A stretch of 64,000 nucleotides of DNA from Pseudomonas putida (lineage in GTDB: Bacteria > Pseudomonadota > Gammaproteobacteria > Pseudomonadales > Pseudomonadaceae), in assembly GCA_041071465.1 (NCBI GenBank), contig CP163498.1, forward strand, positions 5,288,001-5,352,000. The letters are read 5' to 3'. Within the stretch, counting starts at the first letter, position 1. The number at the start of each line of letters is the position of its first letter. Below the pieces are notes generated by a model that was given only the letters and a program-made list of their open reading frames with translations, was not told where the DNA came from and made no database searches. Positions 20,240 to 28,131 of this stretch are shown here, piece after piece. Made by a program: the position numbers and the translations under genes.

Positions 20240-21217
20240 TCACTTGTACTCGATCAAAGCCGATTTACCAGCCGCCAGGCGGTGGCGCAGGAACTTCAGC
20301 TGGCCGAGCATTTCCGGGAACTTGCCCAACACCAGAAACACCGCCTGCAGCCAGTTCTCGCGCGCCGACTTGCCACCACGGCGGGCCAGGCGCAGCGCCT
20401 GCAGTGGGTAGATCAACAGCAACAGCAGGCCCCAGCCGCCTGACACCAGGCAGGCCAGTACGATCAACACGGGTATGCCCAGCCCCCATATCCAGGCCCG
20501 GCGCGACTCGCGCAGCCAGTGCCGTTCGGGTGGCTGGCCATGCAAGTAGGCACCCTCGGCATAGGCATGCCCAGCGCGCAGGCTACGCCGCCACCATTGG
20601 CTGAAGCGGGTCATGCCGGCGTCGTGCAGGGTCATTTCGGCGGCCAGGCGCCAGACTTTCCAGCCGTTGGCCCGCAAACGCACGCACAGCTCTGGCTCTT
20701 CTCCCGCGATCAGGTCAGGGCGAAAGCCCTCAACCGCAGCAAAGGCATCTGCGCGCATCAGCGCATCGCCGCCACAGGCCTTGGCCTCACCGACAGGGGT
20801 GTCCCATTCAAGGTCACACAGCAGGTTGTACACCGAGCGCTGAGGGAAGCGCTCTCGCCGGCGACCACACACCACCGCCACTGCAGGGTGCTGCTCAAGA
20901 AATGCCTGCGCGGTGGCCAACCAACTGGCATCCACCTCGCAGTCGCCATCGACGAACTGCACCAGTTGCATCTGTGGCAACAGCTGCTGCAAGGCGGCGA
21001 AGCCTTCGTTGCGAGCACGTGCCGCAGTGAACGGGGTACTCATGTCCAGCGCCAGCACCTCCACCCCCAGGTTGGCGGCCAACTGCAGCGAACCGTCGGT
21101 GGAACCCGAGTCGACATACATGACCTTGTCCGCCCCCTGGGCCAACGAACGCAGGCAGCGCTCCAGGCGCTGGCCTTCATTGCGGCCGATCACTACCACA
21201 CCGATCACAGTCGCCAT
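20240..21217 (-). CDS. Family-2 glycosyltransferase with C-terminal membrane segment
   Basis: A 325-residue GT2 (start MATVIGV at 21217, just downstream of GAGTGAGG). The GT-A motifs are VVVIGRNEGQRLERCL, YVDSGSTDGSLQ and FVDGDCEVD. A long hydrophobic stretch (about 250-280: WGLGIPVLIVLACLVSGGWG) suggests a membrane anchor. The basic tail includes ARRGGKSARENW. It follows the acyltransferase gene with almost no gap. Specific sugar unknown. Confidence 0.83.
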   Translation of the reverse strand: MATVIGVVVIGRNEGQRLERCLRSLAQGADKVMYVDSGSTDGSLQLAANLGVEVLALDMSTPFTAARARNEGFAALQQLLPQMQLVQFVDGDCEVDASWLATAQAFLEQHPAVAVVCGRRRERFPQRSVYNLLCDLEWDTPVGEAKACGGDALMRADAFAAVEGFRPDLIAGEEPELCVRLRANGWKVWRLAAEMTLHDAGMTRFSQWWRRSLRAGHAYAEGAYLHGQPPERHWLRESRRAWIWGLGIPVLIVLACLVSGGWGLLLLLIYPLQALRLARRGGKSARENWLQAVFLVLGKFPEMLGQLKFLRHRLAAGKSALIEYK

Positions 21218-21222
21218 GGGCC

Positions 21223-21747
21223 TCACTCGACTGGCGCTGCAGCAGCCGGTTGCCGAGCCTTGATGATGGCCGGTACCCCCACCGCCAAAGAATTGTCAGG
21301 CACATCCACCAGCACGACAGCATTGGCGCCGATGATCACGTTGTTGCCAATGCGAATGCTGCCGAGCACTTTGGCACCGGTGCCAATATCGACGTTGTTG
21401 CCGAATATCGGGGCAATCGGCTCCTCGACATTCTTCAGGCCCACCACCACGCCGTTGCGGATGCGGCAGTCGTCGCCAAAGCGGGCATAGCCACTGACGA
21501 CAATGCCGCCAAAATGGTCGATGACGAAGTTGCGCCCGATCACCACTTCGCAAGGCAGTTCGATACCGGTGATGATCTGGACGAATTTGAACAGTACTTT
21601 GTAGATCAATGAGCACAGTTTGCGCAGCAGTGCCGGGCGCACGGTATAGCGCCAGCGGCCAAAGCGGTACACCAGCAATACCCAGAAACCCTGGGCGCCC
21701 CAATCCCCGCCATGGGCCCGCAGGTCGGCCCGAATATTCTCGAACAT
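21223..21747 (-). CDS. Hexapeptide-repeat (LbH) acyltransferase, serine-acetyltransferase-like
   Basis: A 174-residue protein from MFENIRADL at 21747 (GGTGGAG upstream). The N-terminal helix resembles the CysE/serine acetyltransferase start, and from residue 70 on hexapeptide turns form a left-handed beta helix (GIELPCEVVIGRNFVIDH; FGNNVDIGTGAKVLGSIRIG; NNVIIGANAVVLVDVPDNSL). The catalytic His in FVIDHFGG is present. In this context it probably O- or N-acetylates a sugar of the exopolysaccharide. It lies nine bases after the upstream glycosyltransferase. Confidence 0.8.
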   Translation of the reverse strand: MFENIRADLRAHGGDWGAQGFWVLLVYRFGRWRYTVRPALLRKLCSLIYKVLFKFVQIITGIELPCEVVIGRNFVIDHFGGIVVSGYARFGDDCRIRNGVVVGLKNVEEPIAPIFGNNVDIGTGAKVLGSIRIGNNVIIGANAVVLVDVPDNSLAVGVPAIIKARQPAAAAPVE

Positions 21748-21755
21748 GGCTCCAC

Positions 21756-22712
21756 CTACCTTGTCGGTTGGCTGGCGTACCGGGTCTTGTACAACAGTGA
21801 CCAGGTTGCCCGGCAATGACGCCAGCAGGCCTGTATCGCGCCCCAGCCGCGTCGCTTCAACAGCGCCTTGAGTGCCAGCACCAGGTCGCCCAGGGTGACC
21901 AACAGCATGTGCAGGGCAAGCCCCGCCACCCCGTGATGCTTGCGAAAGTACAGCAACTCGCTTTCGATCTGGTAGGACGAGATCTGCCGGCTGGCCGCTT
22001 CCAGTTCCGCCACCGACTTGGAGCTTTCGCCACCGATGTGCACCACCGTGGTATGCGGGTAGAACACCACCTTCCAGCCAGCCTCCTTCACCCGTTTGCA
22101 GTGGTCCACCTCTTCGTAATAAAGGAAGTAGCGTGGGTCGAACAAACCCACCGTGTCGAGCACTTCGCGGCGTACCAGGTAGAAGCAGCCAGGCAGCCAG
22201 TCACACTCGCGCACCGAAGCATGGTCCCAGTTCATTTCGTCGACCATCTTCAAGCCAGGGAAGAAGCGGCCCAGCCCGGTACGCCCGACAAACACATTGA
22301 GCGGCGTGGGGAAGTAACGGCAACTGGGCTGCAAATCACCATCGCGCCCCTCCAGACGCACCCCCAACACGCCGCATTCCGGGTGAGCATCCATGTAGTC
22401 GAGGGTTTTTTGCAGGGAGTCGGCGGCAACGAAGGCATCGGTATTGAGCAGCAAGGCGTACTTGCCCTTGAGGTGCGCCAGCAGCTGGTTGTTGGCCCGG
22501 CCAAAACCCACGTTTTGCTTGTTGCTCAGCAGCAGTGCCTCGGGGCACACCTGGGCCATGCGCTGCACCGAGTCATCGCGCGAGGCATTGTCCACCACCA
22601 GGTAACTGGCCAGCCGTTCACTATCGGCCCGGCGCAGCGCATCGAACATCGGCTGCAGCAGCCCGGCAGTATTGAAGTTGACCACCATGACGTCCACGGG
22701 TTTGCTACCCAT
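21756..22712 (-). CDS. Rhamnosyltransferase-like family-2 glycosyltransferase
   Basis: A 318-residue GT2 of the WbbL/RfbF type. Motifs: VMVVNFNTAGLL, VVDNASRDDSV, NVGFGRANNQ, LLLNTDAFV, and the C-terminal GCFYLVRREVLDTVGLFDPR with YYEEVDHCKRVKEAGWK. This pattern is typical of dTDP-rhamnose-using transferases, though donor choice cannot be proven. The C terminus has a short hydrophobic segment (LHMLLVTLGDLVLALKALL). Its start overlaps the upstream acetyltransferase gene by eight bases. Confidence 0.85.
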   Translation of the reverse strand: MGSKPVDVMVVNFNTAGLLQPMFDALRRADSERLASYLVVDNASRDDSVQRMAQVCPEALLLSNKQNVGFGRANNQLLAHLKGKYALLLNTDAFVAADSLQKTLDYMDAHPECGVLGVRLEGRDGDLQPSCRYFPTPLNVFVGRTGLGRFFPGLKMVDEMNWDHASVRECDWLPGCFYLVRREVLDTVGLFDPRYFLYYEEVDHCKRVKEAGWKVVFYPHTTVVHIGGESSKSVAELEAASRQISSYQIESELLYFRKHHGVAGLALHMLLVTLGDLVLALKALLKRRGWGAIQACWRHCRATWSLLYKTRYASQPTR

Positions 22713-23322
22713 TCTTGCTGTCCCCGAAGAAATACTGGCGCCTCTGCGCCATCAACAACGGTTCAACTTCCGGGTCGTAGGCTCCCTTGCGCTGCTTCAC
22801 CAGGTCGATCCACGGGTAGGATTCGCAACGTGCCTCGACCCGTTGAATCAACTGCTCGGTCGTGCAGATAAACACGGCCGGGTTACCACCATAGACGGTG
22901 CCTGGCGGCACATCCTTGGTCACCACCGCCCCTGCGGCTACGATGGACTCTGGCCCGATGGTCACGCGGGGCATCACGATCGCACCATGGCCGATGAAGC
23001 AGTTGTCCTTGATATCGATGAAGCCAACCGAATCGAGGTGCTTGCCGAAGCGGTGCTCGATCAGCAATACCACCCCGTCATGACCGATCAACGTGCAGTC
23101 GGACAACCCCACGCTGTTACCGATGCGTACCAGCGAAGGGTCAAGAAACTTGCAGCCTGTGTTGACGAAGAAGTTGCTGCCGACCGAGTGAAAATTACCC
23201 CACTTGGCGAGGTAGGCGCCCCACTCAAGCCCGGAAGGGTTGCAGAACCTCCTGTAGAACCTGCCCCCTCGCCCCGTTGCATGGGCATAGTGCGCCACTG
23301 CCTTGCGTATCCATCCCTTCAT
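22705..23322 (-). CDS. Hexapeptide-repeat O-acetyltransferase
   Basis: A 205-residue LbH protein, taken from MKGWIRKAV at 23322; the open frame extends upstream to 23430 but those residues look non-coding and AGG-rich sequence precedes the inner ATG. Hexapeptide repeats run from about 60 to 160 (FLDPSLVRIGNSVGLSDCTL; IKDNCFIGHGAIVMPRVTIG; AAGAVVTKDVPPGTVYGGNP). This matches WcaF/Maa-type sugar acetyltransferases. It is the second acetyltransferase of the cluster, so the polymer is probably acetylated at two places or on two sugars (inference). Confidence 0.8.
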   Translation of the reverse strand: MKGWIRKAVAHYAHATGRGGRFYRRFCNPSGLEWGAYLAKWGNFHSVGSNFFVNTGCKFLDPSLVRIGNSVGLSDCTLIGHDGVVLLIEHRFGKHLDSVGFIDIKDNCFIGHGAIVMPRVTIGPESIVAAGAVVTKDVPPGTVYGGNPAVFICTTEQLIQRVEARCESYPWIDLVKQRKGAYDPEVEPLLMAQRRQYFFGDSKNG

Positions 23323-23426
23323 ACTGCCTGGCCTCGCGATTCGAACAATCTGGAGTGTCCTGAGGCGTTCCGGTCTCGTTCTTCTAGGTGCTGACCGCAG
23401 CGCACTCAACCCATGTACAACCTGCA

Positions 23427-24893
23427 TCACGCAGCGGCGCCGCTGGCCGCTCTCATCTTGCTATCGAGGTGGTCGGCCAGCCGCACTGCAAATTGCAACA
23501 GCGGCATGGTCGGGTTGGAAGCGCCGCCCTTGGCGAAGATGCTGCTGCCGGCGACATACAGGTTTTCGGTGCCGAACACTTTGCAATTGGCATCGACAAC
23601 ACCGAACTGCGGCGAAGCGGCCATGCGCGTGGTGCCCATGTGGTGGGCATGGGGCGCCATTTTCAGCGGAATCGAGGTGTCATAAACGAAGTCGTTCAGC
23701 TTGACGAAGCCCAGGTCCATGTCGGCGAACTGCTTGGCCAGTTCGCTGCCAATGCACTTGATGGTATGCCGGTCATCGGCGCTGAGCGCCCAGTTGACAT
23801 TGACCTTGGCTACGCCCAGTGCGTCCTTTTCCTCCAGCAGCGAGATGCGGCTGTGCAGGTTGGGGAACTGCTCGATCATCGTGCTGATCACGCCGTCACC
23901 AGGGCAGCTGAACTTGGCGACGAAGGCGACCTTGCTGGCAACCCCCATGTCGCAGGCCAGGTTCTCCAGAAAGTGCTTGACCTCGGCAGTACGGCCATAG
24001 GTTTGCACATCCGCCAGCAAAGCGGCGGTGACATTGCCTTTACCGGCCTTGTACTCGTCGACGAAGGCATCGGTGGTGTAGTACTGGCGGGGCTCCGGGT
24101 CCTGCCCGGACTTGAGGATGAAGGTGCCCAGGTCGATGTTCAGGTGTTCCATGAAACACCCGCCGGCCAGCCCTTCCTTGTTCACCACACCGGCCGCCAC
24201 CAGCGTCTCGCTGTTAAGCAACTGCCGGGCATTCTCGATGGCCCCCGTGGCCAGAATGAAGTTTCTGGCCACCAGGCGCTGACGATTGCGTTCATAGTCG
24301 GACAACACCACCGCCGCCAGGTGGCCGGAAGCTTTGTCGAACTCAAGGTCCACGCAGTTGCAGTTGATGAACACGTCCAGGCCTTTGGTCTGCTCCAGTG
24401 CCGTGGCGTACTTTTGCGCAAAGCGTGTCGGCGTGCTGAGCAGAAACCGATCTGCCTCGAAGTCACCACCCGTCAGGCCGGTGTTCATGGCGCGAAAATC
24501 CGAGCCGGCAGGCAGGTCGACGATATCCATGGCTGCCGGCAGGTAACCTTCGATCTCCGAATAAGGAATAGGCCAACCCGGTAAATCACCCGGAGGGGCG
24601 ATGGTAAAGTCCGAAGGGGTGAACGGCCGACAGCGCCCTGCCCAGTGGTTGGACGTGCCTCCCAGATAGCGCAGGCGAGTTTCCTCGGGATACAGCTCCA
24701 GGCCCGTGGATGCGCAGGCGTACAGGCTTTGCGAATGCGGCGCATATTCGCGCCCACCGCCTTCGGCGAGCATCACGTTCCAGCCAGCGGCGGCCAGGCG
24801 TAAGCCCAGGGTAATGCCCGCCGGCCCGGCACCGATGATGCAGAAATCGTAGTTGTCGCGCAGCGCCTTCTGCTGCTGATAGTCCTTGATCAT
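23427..24893 (-). CDS. GMC-family FAD-dependent oxidoreductase in the exopolysaccharide operon
   Basis: A 488-residue flavoprotein from MIKDYQQQK at 24893. The N-terminal Rossmann motif is FCIIGAGPAGITLGLRLAAA at about 15-34, GGTSNHWAGRCRPF is a GMC signature, and the C-terminal GMC domain carries HAHHMGTTRMA (catalytic His) and GGASNPTMPLLQFA. It has no signal peptide, but its start overlaps the stop of a small Tat-signal protein gene (ATGA). It may oxidise a sugar or alcohol, in the cytoplasm or after piggy-back export with the Tat protein. A GMC oxidoreductase is an unusual member of an EPS operon. Confidence 0.83.
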   Translation of the reverse strand: MIKDYQQQKALRDNYDFCIIGAGPAGITLGLRLAAAGWNVMLAEGGGREYAPHSQSLYACASTGLELYPEETRLRYLGGTSNHWAGRCRPFTPSDFTIAPPGDLPGWPIPYSEIEGYLPAAMDIVDLPAGSDFRAMNTGLTGGDFEADRFLLSTPTRFAQKYATALEQTKGLDVFINCNCVDLEFDKASGHLAAVVLSDYERNRQRLVARNFILATGAIENARQLLNSETLVAAGVVNKEGLAGGCFMEHLNIDLGTFILKSGQDPEPRQYYTTDAFVDEYKAGKGNVTAALLADVQTYGRTAEVKHFLENLACDMGVASKVAFVAKFSCPGDGVISTMIEQFPNLHSRISLLEEKDALGVAKVNVNWALSADDRHTIKCIGSELAKQFADMDLGFVKLNDFVYDTSIPLKMAPHAHHMGTTRMAASPQFGVVDANCKVFGTENLYVAGSSIFAKGGASNPTMPLLQFAVRLADHLDSKMRAASGAAA

Positions 24894-25084
24894 GCTGGCT
24901 CGTTCCGGAAATAACGGGACGGCAATACCCAACCGTTGATGACCACGAACCCAGGCTTTTCGAGCGGCTTGCCAGCAACGGCCGCCGAGGCGCCAAACAC
25001 CGCGCCACCCACACCGAGCAAGACACAACTTTGGAGAAAGCCTCTACGGCCCAATTGCGCAGTACAAAAAGTGAGCTTCCCCAT
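24890..25084 (-). CDS. Small Tat-signal protein coupled to the GMC oxidoreductase
   Basis: A 64-residue protein (71 if the ATG at 25105 is used; neither start has a strong ribosome site). It begins MGKLTFCTAQLGRRGFLQS, with a twin-arginine motif RRGFL, then a hydrophobic stretch LLGVGGAVFGASAAVAG. The remaining 26 residues (GKPLEKPGFVVINGWVLPSR, then YFRNEPA) are too short for a catalytic domain. It resembles the leader of gluconate-dehydrogenase-type small subunits. The four-base overlap with the oxidoreductase implies coupled synthesis. It might be an export partner or a truncated small subunit; function unknown. Confidence 0.65.
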   Translation of the reverse strand: MGKLTFCTAQLGRRGFLQSCVLLGVGGAVFGASAAVAGKPLEKPGFVVINGWVLPSRYFRNEPA

Positions 25085-25129
25085 GATCCCGTGACCTGTA
25101 CCCATGAAAGTTACACCCAGCGCGCCGCT

Positions 25130-26505
25130 TTACAGCCAGTCGAAAAAGGCCGTCAGCAACGCCCCGCAGAGCGCCCCGACCAGCAACATCGGCAGCACCA
25201 CCAGCTCACGTTTGAGGCTGAACATATCCAGTTTGCAGTTCACATACACAACCAGCACCAGCGTTGGCACGGCATGCAGGGCAACCCCCAGATCGCCCAC
25301 TCCACACCACCAATCGCCAGCAACAGCGGTAGCAGCCCCCACAGCGAAACCAGGCGAATGATGTTGTCCATGGCCTGATACTTGGTCAGGCCCAAGGCAA
25401 TCCACACCTGATGAGCCAATGTATAGCGCATAACGATGAACGACAGCGAAAGAATTGCCAGCATCGGGCCAGCTTCACGGTAGCGATCATCGTACATCCA
25501 GCCGATCAGTAGCGGGCTGGCGGTCAGAAAACCACCGCAAATAAACAGCACCAGCAGGTCGACCAGCAGGCGGAAGCGGTGATACAGCGCTTTCAGGCGT
25601 TCCTTGTCGTCGGCCCGGGCCGCTTCACTGAACGCCGGCAGCGCCACGGCGCCCACTATTTTCATCAGCGCTGTCTGCACCGCGCCAAGGATCAGCACCG
25701 CAATCGAATACACCCCCAGTTGCGCCGCCGACATGCTGGCGCCAAACCAGATGCGGTCACCGTACATGGCCAGCACGCCGACCATCGACGACAACAGGAT
25801 CCAGCGGCCAAACACGATCAGTTCGGTCAGCGCCGTGCGGTCCCAGCGCAGGTGGTTGTTCGGCCCCTCCAGGGCGGTATGGCCCAGCACGGTCCAGGCC
25901 ACCGCCGACACCAGGCCCGAGACCACCAGTGCCCAGATCGAGTGGGTCAGCAAGCCCAGCACCAGCATCACCACCAGGCCGGCTACTTGCGAGGCCAGGT
26001 CGACCAGCACCACGCGCTTTTGTTGGAAAGTTCGTACAGCCACATCTATCTTGGTGGACTGGAACCCCCAGATGGCCGCCGACAGCCCGGTTATCGCCAG
26101 TACCATCGGCAGCACCGGGGCGGCATAGGTAGAGTCCGCTGGCCACAGCTCGGCCAGTTGAGCCAACCAGGCGCCCAGTGCCAGCAGCAGGGTCAGGGCG
26201 AACAGCAGGAAACCGCGAATGATCTGCACGGTCCAGGCGGTGTTGAGAAAATCCGGGTCGTCACCGCGGTGACTCTGGATGATGTTCTGCCGCAGGCCGA
26301 CATCGGAAAGCAGATGCAGAAGTACCGAAACGGTGGTGGCAATGACCATCACCCCGAACATTTCCGGCAGCAGCAAGCGGGCCATGATCAGATTGCCGCC
26401 CAGGCGCATCACCTGAGAAGCCACCTGCGAGACCAGGTTCCACGACCCGGCGTTCAGGGCCCGCTTGCGCAGGCTCGCAGTGGCTGACGCATCAATCGAC
26501 GGCAT
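25130..26505 (-). pseudogene. Wzx-like polysaccharide flippase (MOP superfamily), frameshifted at about 25285
   Basis: The main frame has about twelve membrane helices from MPSIDASATASLRKRALNAG to VEWAIWG. It then slips where the coding strand reads GGGGG (25285-25289) and the last 55 residues (VALHAVPTLVLVVYVNCKLD to LLTAFFDWL) lie in another frame. Adding one G gives a continuous 458-residue protein, typical of Wzx/MOP flippases (SWNLVSQVASQVMRLGGNLI; MARLLLPEMFGVMVIATTVS). It would flip lipid-linked repeat units across the inner membrane for the Wzy-type polymerase encoded divergently. Most likely a sequencing error. Confidence 0.87.
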
Positions 26506-26600
26506 GACTTCATTCTCTGACTGATTGGCTAAAAGTCACTATAGTTTCAATTAGCCACGATGCTAGCCGTTGCCCACCGAAGGAAAGGTGTACATAGCCG

Positions 26601-28127
26601 ATGCCTGAACATTTTCGTGCGTTGATCGTCATCCTGTTTTTGGCGAGCGTGGTCTTCCTGCTGGCGCGGCGGCCTGCCACCGACCTGATTCCGCTTGGCG
26701 ACTACAAGCGCCGGCGCAATCTGTGGTTCCTGCTGACCGTGCTGGCCTTTGCCTCTCACAGCTTCTGGCTGTACCTGGGGGCGGGCGCGGTCATTTTGCT
26801 GCTTGCCGGGCGCCGCGAGCACAACCCCATGGCGCTGTTCTACATGCTGCTGTTCCTGATCCCGCCAGCGTCGGTGCAGGTGCCGGGGTTTGGCGTGGTC
26901 AATTACCTGGTCGACCTCAACCACATCCGCCTGCTGACCCTGTGTGTGCTATTGCCGGCCGCGCTGCAACTACGCCGCCAACCTGACACGCTGCGCTTTG
27001 GCCGCACCTGGGCCGACAAGCTGCTGGCGGCCGGCCTGGTGCTGATGAGCGTGCTGTATTTGCGCGAAACCACGCCCACCGACACCCTGCGCCAGGCGCT
27101 GTACCTGTATGTCGATGTGTTCCTGCCGTACTACGTGGCCAGCCGTGGCCTGCGCCAGATCAGCGACTTCAAGGACACCTTGCTGGCCTTCGTGCTCACC
27201 GCCTTCGTCATGGCGCTGATTGCCGTGGCTGAATATGTGCGCCACTGGCTGCTGTACAGCGCCCTGGTCGACGCCATGGGCGTGCCATGGAGCATGTCCG
27301 GTTACCTGAGCCGCGGCGGCGCGCTGCGGGCCAGCGTCACCACCGGCCAGGCGATTGCCCTGGGTTATGTGATGAGCGTGGCGATTGGGTTGTTCTTGTT
27401 CGTCCAGGGTTATGTGCAGCGCCCGCTGCACAGGGCCATGGGCGCCCTGCTACTGGCCGCCGGGCTGTTCGCGCCGTTATCGCGTGGCCCGTGGATCGGC
27501 GTAGTGGTCATCGTGGTGGTGTTCATTGCCTTGGGCAAAGGCGCCGTCAAGCGTCTGGCGCTGCTAGGCGCGGCCGGCATGCTGGCGTTGCCGCTGCTGA
27601 CCGTCGTGCCTGGCGGTGACAAGGTGCTGGACCTGCTGCCGTACATCGGCAACATCGAAAAAGAGAACATCACCTACCGCGAGCGACTGATGGACAACTC
27701 CTGGATCGTCATCCAGCGCAACCCGCTGTTCGGCTCGTTCGACTTCCGCAACACCCCGGAAATGCAGTCGATGATCCAGGGCGAAGGCATCATCGACATC
27801 GTCAACACCTACATCAACCTGGCACTGAGGGTCGGGCTGGTCGGGCTCGGCCTGTTCGTGGCGTTCTTTGCCGTGGTGCTGAGGGGCATCCGCAGAGCCA
27901 TGCTCAGCTTCCCCGACAAGGATGACGAGCGAAGACAGCTCGGCCGGGTGTTGCTGGCGACGCTGATCGGCATTCTGGTGATCATCTTCACCGTCAGCAG
28001 CATCACCTTCATCCCGGTGGTGTACTGGTCAGTCGCCGGGCTGGGCGTGGCCTACATCCAGATGGTGCGCCGGCTGCACAACAGCCAGGCCATGGAACTG
28101 GCCGAACCCGGCCTACTACCCAGGTAA
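26601..28127 (+). CDS. Wzy/O-antigen-ligase-like membrane polymerase
   Basis: A 508-residue integral membrane protein with about eleven hydrophobic helices and a large periplasmic loop before the last helices, the O-antigen ligase/Wzy_C layout. The loop holds FAPLSRGPWIG and, further on, ENITYRERLMDNSWIVIQRN then PLFGSF, seen in EPS polymerase/ligase relatives. It begins 95 bp from the divergently transcribed flippase, and the glycoside hydrolase gene follows five bases later on the same strand. Together flippase and polymerase make a Wzx/Wzy-type assembly system. Polymerase rather than ligase is favoured by context. Confidence 0.82.
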   Translation: MPEHFRALIVILFLASVVFLLARRPATDLIPLGDYKRRRNLWFLLTVLAFASHSFWLYLGAGAVILLLAGRREHNPMALFYMLLFLIPPASVQVPGFGVVNYLVDLNHIRLLTLCVLLPAALQLRRQPDTLRFGRTWADKLLAAGLVLMSVLYLRETTPTDTLRQALYLYVDVFLPYYVASRGLRQISDFKDTLLAFVLTAFVMALIAVAEYVRHWLLYSALVDAMGVPWSMSGYLSRGGALRASVTTGQAIALGYVMSVAIGLFLFVQGYVQRPLHRAMGALLLAAGLFAPLSRGPWIGVVVIVVVFIALGKGAVKRLALLGAAGMLALPLLTVVPGGDKVLDLLPYIGNIEKENITYRERLMDNSWIVIQRNPLFGSFDFRNTPEMQSMIQGEGIIDIVNTYINLALRVGLVGLGLFVAFFAVVLRGIRRAMLSFPDKDDERRQLGRVLLATLIGILVIIFTVSSITFIPVVYWSVAGLGVAYIQMVRRLHNSQAMELAEPGLLPR

Positions 28128-28131
28128 TTTC

